A stretch of 64,000 bases of DNA. It comes from Fibrobacter sp. UWP2. Lineage in GTDB: Bacteria > Fibrobacterota > Fibrobacteria > Fibrobacterales > Fibrobacteraceae. Positions 32,167-40,365 of this stretch are shown here, in pieces. Where the stretch lies: assembly GCF_900141705.1 (NCBI RefSeq), contig NZ_FQYM01000003.1:117818-181817 (forward strand), given 5' to 3'. Both the position numbers and the translations under genes were made by a program. The notes under the pieces were generated by a model, which was not told the DNA's origin, searched no databases, and was given only the letters and a program-made list of their open reading frames with translations. How positions within the stretch are numbered: the stretch's first letter is position 1; each line of letters opens with the position of its first letter.

Positions 32167-34476
32167 ATGAAGTCTTTTTGGCCACTAGTCCTGACCATGT
32201 TTTTTTTGGTATGCTGCGGATCCGACGACCCGGCATCTAAAGACCCCGCTGCGGATGACCCGTCTAGTGAGGATGTCGACTATTCCGATGGTGAATATTC
32301 GAGCGGTGGCGGTTCAAGTGGCGGTGGTTCAAACGGCGGTTCAAATGGTGTGGCCAGTTCGAGTTCCATGAAGGTGGAGGCGGTTCCCGCCGTTACCGAT
32401 ACGCTGATAGAGGATACGACTCTTGTTGCGGACAAAAATGCGCTTCCTGAATGCAATTCCAAAAAAGAAGGCCAGTCCTTTTTTGTGGAGGGCGAGTCTA
32501 CGCTCTACTTTTGCATCGAGGGCGAATGGTACCCGTCCTCTGCCGTTTCTGAAGTCCTTGAGATTTCTTGCCATGGCGGCTCGCTGGTTTTAAATGATCC
32601 CGACGGGGAAAAGGATGAAGAGGAATCTTCGGGTCAGGGGCAAACAAACCCGTGGGGCGCCTTTGGTGGTGGAGGCAATACAGCCTCTGCTCTCGATACG
32701 ATGCCAGCCCGTCGCCCTGGCGCGCACATTGTGGGTATAGCCGAAAAGGGCCCGTTCCGCTATGGCACCTCGGTGAAGATTGTTGAACTCGACAGTACGC
32801 AGAGACTTGCCGATTCCAGGAAAACACACAAGACATGCATTACGGATGCGGCAGGGAATTACAGTTTTGACAGTGTGGATCTTGTGTCGCCGTACCTGCG
32901 TGTGGAGGCGAACGGTTACTTCTATAACGAACTTACGGGAGGGCTCTCTTCGGGCATGGTGACGCTCAATGCGGTTGCCGACGTGACAGACCGCGATACG
33001 GTGAACGTGAACATGCTTACCCACATGGAAGCCCCGCGCGTGCTTAAGCTTGTGGAGAACAGCGGCAACAACCAGCCGATCCGTTCGGTGAAGGCGCAGG
33101 CCCTAAAAGAAATCCTTGCCTCGTTCGAGATAAGCCTGGGAGGTTCTTCGGGCGGAAACAACGGGTTCCCGGGCTGGGGCTTTGGACAGCAACAGGCGAC
33201 AGTCTCGACCGACGGCCGCTTTGCTGAAGACATCTCGTTGTTCGATGGCGATGAATACAGCGCTGCCTTGCTTGCGATATCCATCATGATGCAGAGGAAT
33301 GGTTCCGGGAACGACATGCTCCAGTATGCGGGCGGTATTGCGGAACGCATCAAGGGAAACGGCAACTGGGACGACAACAATGCCAAGGCGGACCTTGCGG
33401 ACTGGCTCATGGTGCTGGATACGAGCGGTTCGTATGCGACCATACGGAACAACATGGCGAGCTGGAAATTGGGCGACGTCCCCGATTTTGAAAAGCACTT
33501 GCGCAGTTTTTGGACGAACATTTACCAGTTCGGTGCGTGTAACTCTATGACCGCGGGCACGGTCAAGCATGTGAACAACAGTTTAAGCAAGTTCTTCATC
33601 TCTTATTACGAGCAACCCGACGGCCCGCGCACCCGCTTTATTTGCGATGGTGAAACGCACCTGTGGCGTGCGGCAACCGATATCGAGAAAGATACGGTGG
33701 GCTTTGGCAAGGGCGAATACGAAGGGCAAATCAAGAGCGGTGTAATCAATGTCGACAAATACTACGTATACGAGCAAAGTAAGGGCAAGTGGCGTGTGGC
33801 GACAAGCGACGACATTATGGAGTTTGTGGATATCGAAGAGGTCATGGATGGACTTGCTCCAAGCGACAAGGTCATATTTATTTTGCGGCATGCCGAACGT
33901 ACCGATGATACTGGCAAGAGCGGCCACTTGACCGCGGGCGGCAAAACTCAGTCGCAAACGGTAGGCAAGAAACTCAAGGGCGAAGACATCGTGTTCGCAA
34001 ATTCTACCTACACGCGTAGCAAGGAAACTTGCGAGAATATGGCTACGGGCGCGGGAGTCTCTTACACCGAGAATACCATTGCGGATTTGGATGGTGAATG
34101 GTATGTGAAGGACGAGTCCAAGTATGAGTCTTGCAAGAGCGAGAACGGCGGCGGCTGGGGGGCGACTTCCGCTTACGCCTACAAGGGGATTTGCCCTGGC
34201 GTTTATTACGATTTTGAAGACCGCAGCGAAGAGTTCGTGACGAAGATTGTGAAGCCGGCGTTCTCCAAAGTAAAACGCGTGGGCGTGTGGATTTCGCACG
34301 ATACGTTTGTAGTTCCCATAACGGTTTATGGCTCTAACAAAAAGGTCAACCTGCGTTACTTTGATACCAAGCAGTGGATTTATTACTTGGCGGGGATTGC
34401 CATCATCATGGATTCGAAGGGCAATATCCGTTACGTGCCTGTGCGTGGACTTGATTCGGGAACCATGACAATGTAG
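32167..34476 (+). CDS. Lipoprotein with C-terminal histidine-phosphatase domain (long form)
   Basis: A 769-residue lipoprotein (lipobox FLVCCGS). A Ser/Gly-rich linker follows. Two Fibrobacter-style Cys modules occur: CNSKKEGQSFFVEGESTLYFC and the second, ending FICDGETHLWRAATDIEKDT. Between them lies a carboxypeptidase-regulatory-like sandwich (HIVGIAEKGPFRYGTSVKIVELD) and a helical domain (about 300-440). The last ~200 residues form a histidine-phosphatase fold: ILRHAERTDDTG (R574, H575), YTRSKETCENM (second Arg) and ISHDTFVVP (second His). All core residues appear present, so phosphohydrolase activity on the cell surface is plausible; the substrate is unknown. A homologue follows 7 nt later. 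Confidence 0.72.
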   Translation: MKSFWPLVLTMFFLVCCGSDDPASKDPAADDPSSEDVDYSDGEYSSGGGSSGGGSNGGSNGVASSSSMKVEAVPAVTDTLIEDTTLVADKNALPECNSKKEGQSFFVEGESTLYFCIEGEWYPSSAVSEVLEISCHGGSLVLNDPDGEKDEEESSGQGQTNPWGAFGGGGNTASALDTMPARRPGAHIVGIAEKGPFRYGTSVKIVELDSTQRLADSRKTHKTCITDAAGNYSFDSVDLVSPYLRVEANGYFYNELTGGLSSGMVTLNAVADVTDRDTVNVNMLTHMEAPRVLKLVENSGNNQPIRSVKAQALKEILASFEISLGGSSGGNNGFPGWGFGQQQATVSTDGRFAEDISLFDGDEYSAALLAISIMMQRNGSGNDMLQYAGGIAERIKGNGNWDDNNAKADLADWLMVLDTSGSYATIRNNMASWKLGDVPDFEKHLRSFWTNIYQFGACNSMTAGTVKHVNNSLSKFFISYYEQPDGPRTRFICDGETHLWRAATDIEKDTVGFGKGEYEGQIKSGVINVDKYYVYEQSKGKWRVATSDDIMEFVDIEEVMDGLAPSDKVIFILRHAERTDDTGKSGHLTAGGKTQSQTVGKKLKGEDIVFANSTYTRSKETCENMATGAGVSYTENTIADLDGEWYVKDESKYESCKSENGGGWGATSAYAYKGICPGVYYDFEDRSEEFVTKIVKPAFSKVKRVGVWISHDTFVVPITVYGSNKKVNLRYFDTKQWIYYLAGIAIIMDSKGNIRYVPVRGLDSGTMTM

Positions 34477-34483
34477 GTGAGCG

Positions 34484-36037
34484 GTGAAAAAGAGTGTATG
34501 GTGTGTTGGATGCTTGGTGGCCGTTTTGGCGGTCGCGTTTGTCGCAGGTTGTAGCGACGGTAACGGCGTCATGCCTGGTGGCGGGGAAGGCTCCCCCGAG
34601 GTTGTCGAGAAAATAGACGCTCCGCTTTTTGTCTATGAAATATTGGCAGACCGGATGGCAACGGATTCGACTGCTATCGACATACTGGACATGTTGTCCG
34701 AACCGCGCGTGGAACAACTCTTGATGAACCACGTTCCCGAGGAAGTGGTGCATGTGCAGGCGAAGCGCGAAGCGGCTGCCGCCTTCGGGATAGATTCCGT
34801 ACAGCTCGCAAACGATTCCGGCGCGGTGATGCTCGCCGTCTCTGCGATGGTGCAGAACCGTGAAAGCAAGGATGGGACGATGAACCTTATTCGCAATCTG
34901 GGCGAGGACCTGAAGGGGGATGGCGTCTGGAACGACCCGAACTGGAAAATCAAGATTGCGGACTGGGTCGTGGGACTTGATTCCAACTGGCGGTATAACG
35001 ATGTCCGCAACAATGCGGCTCCGTACTATGGCGGGAACGTGCCGTATTTTGAAAAGTACATGCGGGCGTTTTTCCCGATTGCCTACGGTTTTGAACCGTG
35101 TGACGCCTCGAATGCGGGGACGGTCACGTACGTAAATCAGGGTCAGAGCGTCTATTTCGCGAACAACTATGAGCATGCGGACCATTCGCGGGTGCGATTC
35201 ATTTGCGATGCGAACGGGTTCCAGTGGCGCGTGGCAAGTGCCATCGAGAAGGATACGGCGGGCTTCGGTGCGGGCGAGTACGATAAGGAAGTGCGCGAAG
35301 GCCGCGTGAACCACGACAACTACTACATCTTCGATGCGGGCCGTTGGCGCGCCGCGACCCCGCAGGAGGCTGACGGCTTTACCGACCTCGTGCAGGTGTA
35401 CGCAAACCTCAAGTCGAGCGAGAAGGTTGTGTTCATCATCCGGCACAGCGAACGCACGAGTGAAACGGGCGCAAGCGGCCACCTGACTGACAACGGGAAG
35501 AAATATGCCCGCGATTTGGGTGCGCGCCTCGCGAAAGTCGGGACGGAGGATTTCTACTTCGGGTATTCGGGCTACACGCGCACATACGAGACCTGCGAGT
35601 ACATTGCGCAGGGCAAGGGGCAGGTCAACTACACCATAGAGGTACTCCCGTACATGGATGGCGCCTGGTACGTGAAGGATGCCGCCAAGGCGGATGCTTA
35701 CGTGAATTCCGATGGCGGAGGCTGGATGGTGTATTCCAAGTACGGCTTTACCGGCGCTTACTCCGATGCGTTCTACGACTTGGAAACCCGAAGCGAGCAG
35801 TTGCTCAAGGACCAGATTCTAGCGAACATCGGGAGCATGAAGCGCGTGAACGTGATGTGTACGCACGACTACCTGGTAGTGCCATTGCTTGCCTACACGA
35901 CTGACGGCCACGCGAACGTTCGCTACTACGAGAAGAACCGCTGGGTCAACTACATGGCGGGCGTGGCGATGATTATCTCTGCCGATGGGTCTGTACGGTA
36001 TGTTCCTGTGAAGGGCCTTGAAACGGGAATAATGTAA
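34484..36037 (+). CDS. Lipoprotein with C-terminal histidine-phosphatase domain (short form)
   Basis: A 517-residue lipoprotein with a GTG start; GGTGA lies upstream. The lipobox is FVAGCSDG. It lacks the regulatory-like sandwich of the long form but keeps the helical domain (about 80-195), the Cys module (FEPCDASNAGTV...FICDANGFQWRVASAIEKDT) and the phosphatase-like domain. That domain has FIIRHSERTSETG (R320, H321), GYTRTYETCEYI and CTHDYLVVP. It is a clear tandem paralogue of the preceding gene. A surface phosphatase is the best reading; no acid-phosphatase or phytase subgroup can be assigned by eye. Confidence 0.72.
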   Translation: MKKSVWCVGCLVAVLAVAFVAGCSDGNGVMPGGGEGSPEVVEKIDAPLFVYEILADRMATDSTAIDILDMLSEPRVEQLLMNHVPEEVVHVQAKREAAAAFGIDSVQLANDSGAVMLAVSAMVQNRESKDGTMNLIRNLGEDLKGDGVWNDPNWKIKIADWVVGLDSNWRYNDVRNNAAPYYGGNVPYFEKYMRAFFPIAYGFEPCDASNAGTVTYVNQGQSVYFANNYEHADHSRVRFICDANGFQWRVASAIEKDTAGFGAGEYDKEVREGRVNHDNYYIFDAGRWRAATPQEADGFTDLVQVYANLKSSEKVVFIIRHSERTSETGASGHLTDNGKKYARDLGARLAKVGTEDFYFGYSGYTRTYETCEYIAQGKGQVNYTIEVLPYMDGAWYVKDAAKADAYVNSDGGGWMVYSKYGFTGAYSDAFYDLETRSEQLLKDQILANIGSMKRVNVMCTHDYLVVPLLAYTTDGHANVRYYEKNRWVNYMAGVAMIISADGSVRYVPVKGLETGIM

Positions 36038-36089
36038 CTCTGACTCGAAAAAAGATATATTAAAGAAAAACGGCGCCATATGAATTTTA

Positions 36090-36199
36090 CCTGTAAGATA
36101 GGGTTACAGGGAATCGGGGTGATTGTCGCGGCTGAATTGACCCAGAATTAAAGCGTTTCTGACCAAAAAATCCCAACGACTAGTCTCTAACCACTAGTC
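36090..36199. promoter_or_regulatory. Two inverted repeats in the 230-bp leader of the decarboxylase genes
   Basis: CCTGTAA/TTACAGG (36090-36096 and 36104-36110) and GACTAGT/ACTAGTC (36178-36184 and 36193-36199) stand out in 36038-36267. A TATATT box follows at about 36208. The second repeat is followed by AGTTTTCT and could be a weak terminator or an operator. Confidence 0.35.
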
Positions 36200-36267
36200 A
36201 GTTTTCTATATTCTCCCGCGTTGATTTTTATCAAACAGTTCACTTAATTAAATGGACACATTCCTAT

Positions 36268-37119
36268 ATGAATGAAACAGTACAGAATGCAGCCGATTCC
36301 GCAGTAGCCCCGGCCCCCGCCGCGGCCCCTGTCGCCGAAGAAGCTGTGCAGCAACCGGCTATCGTTGCAAGCGAACCGGCTGCCAAGGTGAAGGGCAAGT
36401 TCGACGAACAGCTCGGGCTCATGCTCCCCTCCGACGCAGCCCAAGTCCAGGCGCAGCTTTCCATGCCGGGCATGAGCGATGACATGGTTTACAAGATCGT
36501 GGAAACCCACGGCGGTAACCATGCGGTTCTCTACAAGACTTACGACCAGGCAGTGCTTGCCCGCGACGTGCGCGATTCCATCGAGAACGCCGCCGGCCAC
36601 AAGGTCCTCCCCATCGCGAAGGCGAAGCTCGGGTCCACCTATTGCAAGGGCGAATACTCCACCGAACAGGGCTGCAAGGGCGAATCCGACACGTTCGGCA
36701 TCGGTTCCCTGGTTGAATTCCAGGCCACCGGCCTCATAGTGGTGATGGTGGTGATTATCGGCCTCACGGTGCTCTGCTACCTCATGAATTTCATCATGGC
36801 GAAGCTCGGCCTCAACAAGATCAAGGCTCCGGCACCCGCGGTCAAGGCTGCTCCTGCCGCCGCCGCTCCCAAGACGATCGCCCCGGCCCACTGCGACTGG
36901 GACCCGAACGCCAAGAGCGTCCACCCGGGCTTCACCAACAAGCAGCTCCAGGCATTCCTCGGCATTGCCGCCGTCGCCGCCCTGGAAGAACACCCCGGCA
37001 TGAGCAACGATACGTTCCTTGCCCTGGTGACCGCCGCTGCGACCCAGGCCATCGGTCAGCCCTGCCGCGTGACCGCCTACAAGAACATTAACTCCCCTGC
37101 TTGGACGATTGTCAAGTAA
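36268..37119 (+). CDS. Na+-pumping decarboxylase gamma subunit (OadG-like), extended
   Basis: A 283-residue protein. One membrane helix (about 150-175, EFQATGLIVVMVVIIGLTVLCYLMNFI) and the C-terminal domain (AFLGIAAVAALEEHPG..AWTIVK) fit the OadG/MmdD family. The N-terminal ~145 residues are an unusual extension: Ala/Pro-rich, then a helical segment with two Cys (TYCKGEYSTEQGCKGE). An Ala/Pro-rich linker precedes the C-terminal domain. It would hold the biotin protein and beta subunit together at the membrane. Biotin-carrier and beta-subunit genes follow directly. The carboxyltransferase (alpha) gene is not in this window. Confidence 0.75.
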   Translation: MNETVQNAADSAVAPAPAAAPVAEEAVQQPAIVASEPAAKVKGKFDEQLGLMLPSDAAQVQAQLSMPGMSDDMVYKIVETHGGNHAVLYKTYDQAVLARDVRDSIENAAGHKVLPIAKAKLGSTYCKGEYSTEQGCKGESDTFGIGSLVEFQATGLIVVMVVIIGLTVLCYLMNFIMAKLGLNKIKAPAPAVKAAPAAAAPKTIAPAHCDWDPNAKSVHPGFTNKQLQAFLGIAAVAALEEHPGMSNDTFLALVTAAATQAIGQPCRVTAYKNINSPAWTIVK

Positions 37120-37166
37120 GGTCAACTTTTAAAACTTAACAGGCTTATTAGCCAGGAAAAATCAAA

Positions 37167-37526
37167 ATGAAGAAAACAGTCCGTATCAGTTTCGAAGGCA
37201 AGACCTACGACGTCGAAGTAGAAGTTCTTGATTCCGCCGTCGCCGCCGCTCCGGCAGCCCCGGTCGCCGCTGCCCCCGCTGCCGCTCCTGCCGCAGCTCC
37301 CGCCGCAGCCGGTGGTACCGAAGTGAAGTGCCCGCTCGCCGGTTCCGTGTTCAAGCTGAAGGTCAAGGTCGGTGACAAGGTCGAAGCCAACCAGGAAGTG
37401 GCCATCATCGAAGCCCTCAAGATGGAAAACCCGGTCGTCGCTCCGTGCGCCGGCACTGTCAACTCCATCTCCGTCAAGGAAACCGATACCGTCGTCGACG
37501 GCCAGACCCTGATGACCATCGCCTAA
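37167..37526 (+). CDS. Biotin carboxyl carrier subunit
   Basis: A 119-residue biotinyl protein. The N-terminal 25 residues (KKTVRISFEGKTYDVEVEVL) form a small strand region. An Ala/Pro hinge (about 26-50) and the biotinyl domain follow, with the biotin-accepting Lys in EALKMENPV. It carries CO2 from the carboxyltransferase to the beta subunit during methylmalonyl-CoA or oxaloacetate decarboxylation. The gene lies 47 nt after the gamma-subunit gene and 13 nt before the beta-subunit gene. AGGAAAA precedes ATG. Confidence 0.92.
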   Translation: MKKTVRISFEGKTYDVEVEVLDSAVAAAPAAPVAAAPAAAPAAAPAAAGGTEVKCPLAGSVFKLKVKVGDKVEANQEVAIIEALKMENPVVAPCAGTVNSISVKETDTVVDGQTLMTIA

Positions 37527-37539
37527 GAGGTACAGATAA

Positions 37540-38700
37540 ATGAGTTCACTCTTAAATTCGGTCGTCGAGTTCGCGTGCGATACCGGATTCGCATATGTCA
37601 CCGGCCCCATGGTGATTATGTGGATCGTGAGTTTCGTGCTGATGTACTTGGCGATTGTCAAAAAGTATGAGCCGCTGCTGCTCTTGCCGATTTCGCTCGG
37701 CGCACTGGCGGTGAATATCCCGAGCGCCGGGTTCTACGATGGCGGCTGGAGCATCGAAGGTATGTTCACGCCGACTGCCGGCCTCTACTACTACATCAGC
37801 CAGGGTATCCACCTGGAACTCTTCCCGCCCATCATCTTCTTGGGCGTGGGTGCCATGACGGACTTCGGACCGCTTATCGCCAACCCGCGTACGCTGCTCC
37901 TCGGCGGTGGCGCCCAGTTCGGCGTGTTCGCGACCATGTTCTGTGCCGTGGCCCTCGGTGGCTTTACTCTCGGTGAAGCAGCCTCCATCGGTATCATCGG
38001 CGGCGCCGACGGTCCGACCTCCATCTTCACTGCGAACAAACTCGCAAAGCACCTCATCGGACCTATCGCCGTGGCGGCCTACACCTACATGGCTCTCGTT
38101 CCGCTCATCCAGCCGCCCATCATGCGCCTGATGACCAACGACAAGGAACGCAAGATCCGCATGAAGGCTCTCCGCCAGGTGAGCAAGGCCGAACGCATCG
38201 TGTTCGCCGTGATGGTGATGATCGTCTGCATCCTCGTGGTGCCCGACGCTTCTGCACTTATCATCATGCTCATGCTTGGCAACATCTTCAAGGAAGCCGG
38301 CGTCGTGGAACGTCTCGTGAAGACCTCTTCCAACGAACTCATGAACATCGTGACCATCTTCCTCGGTACTTCCGTGGGTCTCACGATGTCTGCCGACATC
38401 TTCCTGAAGCCGCAGACCCTCATGATTATCGCCATGGGCGTTGTCGCCTTCGGTTTCTCGACCGCGGCCGGCCTCTTCCTCGCGAAGATCATGAACTGGT
38501 GCTCTCCGAAGAACCCCGTGAACCCGCTTATCGGTTCTGCCGGCGTGTCCGCTGTGCCGATGGCCGCCCGTGTTTCCCAGGTGGAAGGTGCCAAGTATGA
38601 CCCGCAGAACTTCCTCTTGATGCACGCCATGGGCCCGAACGTGGCCGGCGTGATCGGTACCGCAGTCTGCGCCGGTTACATGATTAGTAGGCTTTCGTAG
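37540..38700 (+). CDS. oadB: Na+-translocating decarboxylase beta subunit
   Basis: A 386-residue polytopic membrane protein of the OadB/MmdB/GcdB family. Landmarks are [23 protein letters not shown] (the first reentrant loop with the Asp), [13 protein letters not shown] (Na+ site) and [19 protein letters not shown]. Decarboxylation of biotin-CO2 drives Na+ export. With a succinate-type fermentation, methylmalonyl-CoA is the likeliest upstream substrate, but oxaloacetate cannot be excluded. The gene ends the three-gene operon; terminators follow at 38765-38795. Confidence 0.93.
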   Translation: MSSLLNSVVEFACDTGFAYVTGPMVIMWIVSFVLMYLAIVKKYEPLLLLPISLGALAVNIPSAGFYDGGWSIEGMFTPTAGLYYYISQGIHLELFPPIIFLGVGAMTDFGPLIANPRTLLLGGGAQFGVFATMFCAVALGGFTLGEAASIGIIGGADGPTSIFTANKLAKHLIGPIAVAAYTYMALVPLIQPPIMRLMTNDKERKIRMKALRQVSKAERIVFAVMVMIVCILVVPDASALIIMLMLGNIFKEAGVVERLVKTSSNELMNIVTIFLGTSVGLTMSADIFLKPQTLMIIAMGVVAFGFSTAAGLFLAKIMNWCSPKNPVNPLIGSAGVSAVPMAARVSQVEGAKYDPQNFLLMHAMGPNVAGVIGTAVCAGYMISRLS

Positions 38701-38724
38701 CCTAGGGCTTCATTGACTTGTGTT

Positions 38725-38749
38725 GTCATCCCCGCGAAGGCGGGGATCT
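38725..38749. repeat. Dispersed palindromic repeat (REP-like)
   Basis: ATCCCCGC-GAAG-GCGGGGAT sits in a GTCATCCCCGCGAAGG context that is common as an intergenic repeat in many genomes. The opposite strand gives the familiar shadow peptide IPAFAGMT. It matches the flanks of the element at 1587-1611. Confidence 0.65.
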
Positions 38750-38764
38750 CCATGCAAAGGAAAA

Positions 38765-38795
38765 GCCTCCGACTCGTTCGGAGGCTCCTTTTTTT
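38765..38795 (+). terminator. Terminator of the decarboxylase operon
   Basis: GCCTCCGA (38765-38772) pairs with TCGGAGGC (38778-38785), followed by TCC and a run of T. Confidence 0.85.
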
Positions 38796-38810
38796 GCTTG
38801 CCAGAAACAG

Positions 38811-38838
38811 AAAATCCCGCGAGGAACCGCGGGATTTT
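38811..38838 (-). terminator. Terminator of tRNA-His
   Basis: AAAATCCCGCG pairs with CGCGGGATTTT around a 6-nt loop; the minus strand ends in TTTT. Confidence 0.75.
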
Positions 38839-38842
38839 GAAG

Positions 38843-38917
38843 GGTGGGTGACCGGACTCGAACCGACAACATCCAGAATCACAATCTGGGACTCTAACCA
38901 ATTGAGCTACACCCACC
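38843..38917 (-). tRNA. tRNA-His (GTG)
   Basis: Minus-strand cloverleaf. The extra G-1 opposite C73 is the tRNA-His identity pair. Acceptor GTGGGTG/CACCCAC, anticodon stem CCAGA/TCTGG with loop TTGTGAT (anticodon GTG), T loop TTCGAGT. CCA is not encoded. Confidence 0.94.
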
Positions 38918-39010
38918 GTGTAGTGTGCCCAAATATAAAAAAGCCATCCCAAATTTCAAGGGATGGCGGGCAAAAAGTTTGGGAAAACCGGCGAAATCGC
39001 CCCAAAAAGG

Positions 39011-39376
39011 TTACTCGGCGTTCTTCTTTGCCATGATGCGGATGAAGTTTTCGCGCTTGAAGTCGTTCCTGTGCTCCATGCAAAAACGTGGGTACACCGT
39101 CTGCTTGGGGAACACCTTGATGGTGAAGAGCTCGTTGCAACCTTCCAGGCAGCACTTGAACGTGAGGTCCATTGCCTCGGTGTAGTTGTGGCGGAAGATG
39201 ATGTTCTTGGATTCGATGCTCTCGACATTCTTCTTTTGCTTTTGGCGCAGCTTGATGTCGCGGTGCAGTTCGCAGTACTTGGCGATCGGGTGGCCCCAGA
39301 ACTCGCGGCCGCAGCCCGGTTCCTGGCAAATCTTGAGCTTGATACGCTTTTTCTTTTTGTATTTAGGAAGCTGCAT
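39011..39376 (-). CDS. Small basic protein with two Cys/His metal-site motifs
   Basis: A 121-residue, strongly basic protein. Two similar treble-clef-like modules occur: ICQEPGCGREFWG...YCELHRD (about 16-40) and CCLEGCNELFTI...FCMEHRND (about 74-104). Each has C-x3/4-C...C-x2-H spacing that suits a zinc ion. A Lys-rich start (YKKKKRIKLK) and linker suggest nucleic-acid binding. I do not recognise the family. It stands alone between tRNA-His and a divergent hydrolase gene. The 310-bp stretch after 38700 holds only the repeat, terminators and tRNA listed. Confidence 0.6.
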   Translation of the reverse strand: MQLPKYKKKKRIKLKICQEPGCGREFWGHPIAKYCELHRDIKLRQKQKKNVESIESKNIIFRHNYTEAMDLTFKCCLEGCNELFTIKVFPKQTVYPRFCMEHRNDFKRENFIRIMAKKNAE

Positions 39377-39476
39377 AAATACTCCGTTTTTAGACGAATC
39401 CCGTCAAGTAATGTAAAATTTAGCAAAAATCCCTCGAGAACGTCACAATTGCGGCCAAAAATCCGTTTATAAGGGT

Positions 39477-40346
39477 ATGAGAGGCTTCAAGTGTTTCGAA
39501 TGGATCCAAAAGTGGCGTGTCCGGATCGCCCTCGGGTTTGTCCTAGGGGTGTTCGGATGTACCTATGTGAGCGGGGATGATGGCGACGGTGATGGACCGC
39601 TCCGACTGACGGTATTGAACGTGGGGCAGGGGCTTGCGGTATTGCTGGAATACGGGGGCCGTTACGCCCTGTACGATACGGGCCCCGATTCGGTCGGTGT
39701 GACGGATTCGCTTTTGGCCCGCGGCGTCGATACGCTGGAGTGGGTGCTGCTCAGCCACTACCACAGGGACCACTGCGGCGGCTTTATGGAGATGCTCCCG
39801 CGGGTCCATGTCGGCAGGCTCTTTGTCGGGAGTGACACTGCGGTCGGGTTTGTGCGCGACTCCGTATTCGGGTTGGTGCGGCGGTTCGGCATTCCGGTCG
39901 ATACCCTGGTTCGTGGCGATAACCTGGCGTTGGAGGGCCCGCGGTTCGAGGTGCTGTGGCCGCCCGAGTACTGGCGGGTGGGCGAGAACGGGGCGAGCGT
40001 CGTTTTGCGGGTCGAATTCGGCGAGGGCTCGGCCCTTTTGACGGGCGATCTTGACAGCGCCAGGGAACGGAGTTTGCTGGAGCTTTCGCCGACGCTCGCT
40101 GCGGACTTGTTGCAGGTGCCGCACCACGGTTCCGCAGGGAGCAGTACGATGCGCTTTTTGAGCCAGTTGGCTCCTGACTTCGCTGTGGTAGGAGTGGGGG
40201 CGCACAACAGGTACGGCCACCCGGCGCGTTCGGTTGTCCAAAAATTGAATTACGTTCTTGGTGATTCGACCAAACTGTACCGCACCGATTTGCACGGGAG
40301 CGTGGACTTTGAAATCCATCAGGATCTGGGCGTCCTCAAACCTTGA
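39477..40346 (+). CDS. ComEC/Rec2-like metallo-beta-lactamase-fold hydrolase
   Basis: A 289-residue exported protein with a hydrophobic N-terminus and a possible lipobox (GVFGC, about residue 28). The metallo-beta-lactamase domain starts at LRLTVLNVGQGLAVLLE. It has the metal motif SHYHRDHCGG, a GDLDSARERSLL segment (metal-bridging Asp) and LLQVPHHGSAGSS. This is the same fold as the C-terminal domain of the competence channel ComEC, here free-standing. It could degrade one strand of DNA during uptake or act on other phosphodiesters. TTTATA ends 6 nt before ATG, suggesting a leaderless mRNA. Confidence 0.82.
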   Translation: MRGFKCFEWIQKWRVRIALGFVLGVFGCTYVSGDDGDGDGPLRLTVLNVGQGLAVLLEYGGRYALYDTGPDSVGVTDSLLARGVDTLEWVLLSHYHRDHCGGFMEMLPRVHVGRLFVGSDTAVGFVRDSVFGLVRRFGIPVDTLVRGDNLALEGPRFEVLWPPEYWRVGENGASVVLRVEFGEGSALLTGDLDSARERSLLELSPTLAADLLQVPHHGSAGSSTMRFLSQLAPDFAVVGVGAHNRYGHPARSVVQKLNYVLGDSTKLYRTDLHGSVDFEIHQDLGVLKP

Positions 40347-40365
40347 AATTTGCTATTTTCGGGGG

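Noticed and set aside
36479..36739. Small Arg/Pro/Ser-rich ORF within the gamma-subunit gene
   Set aside because: It is the +1 shadow of a well-supported reading frame.
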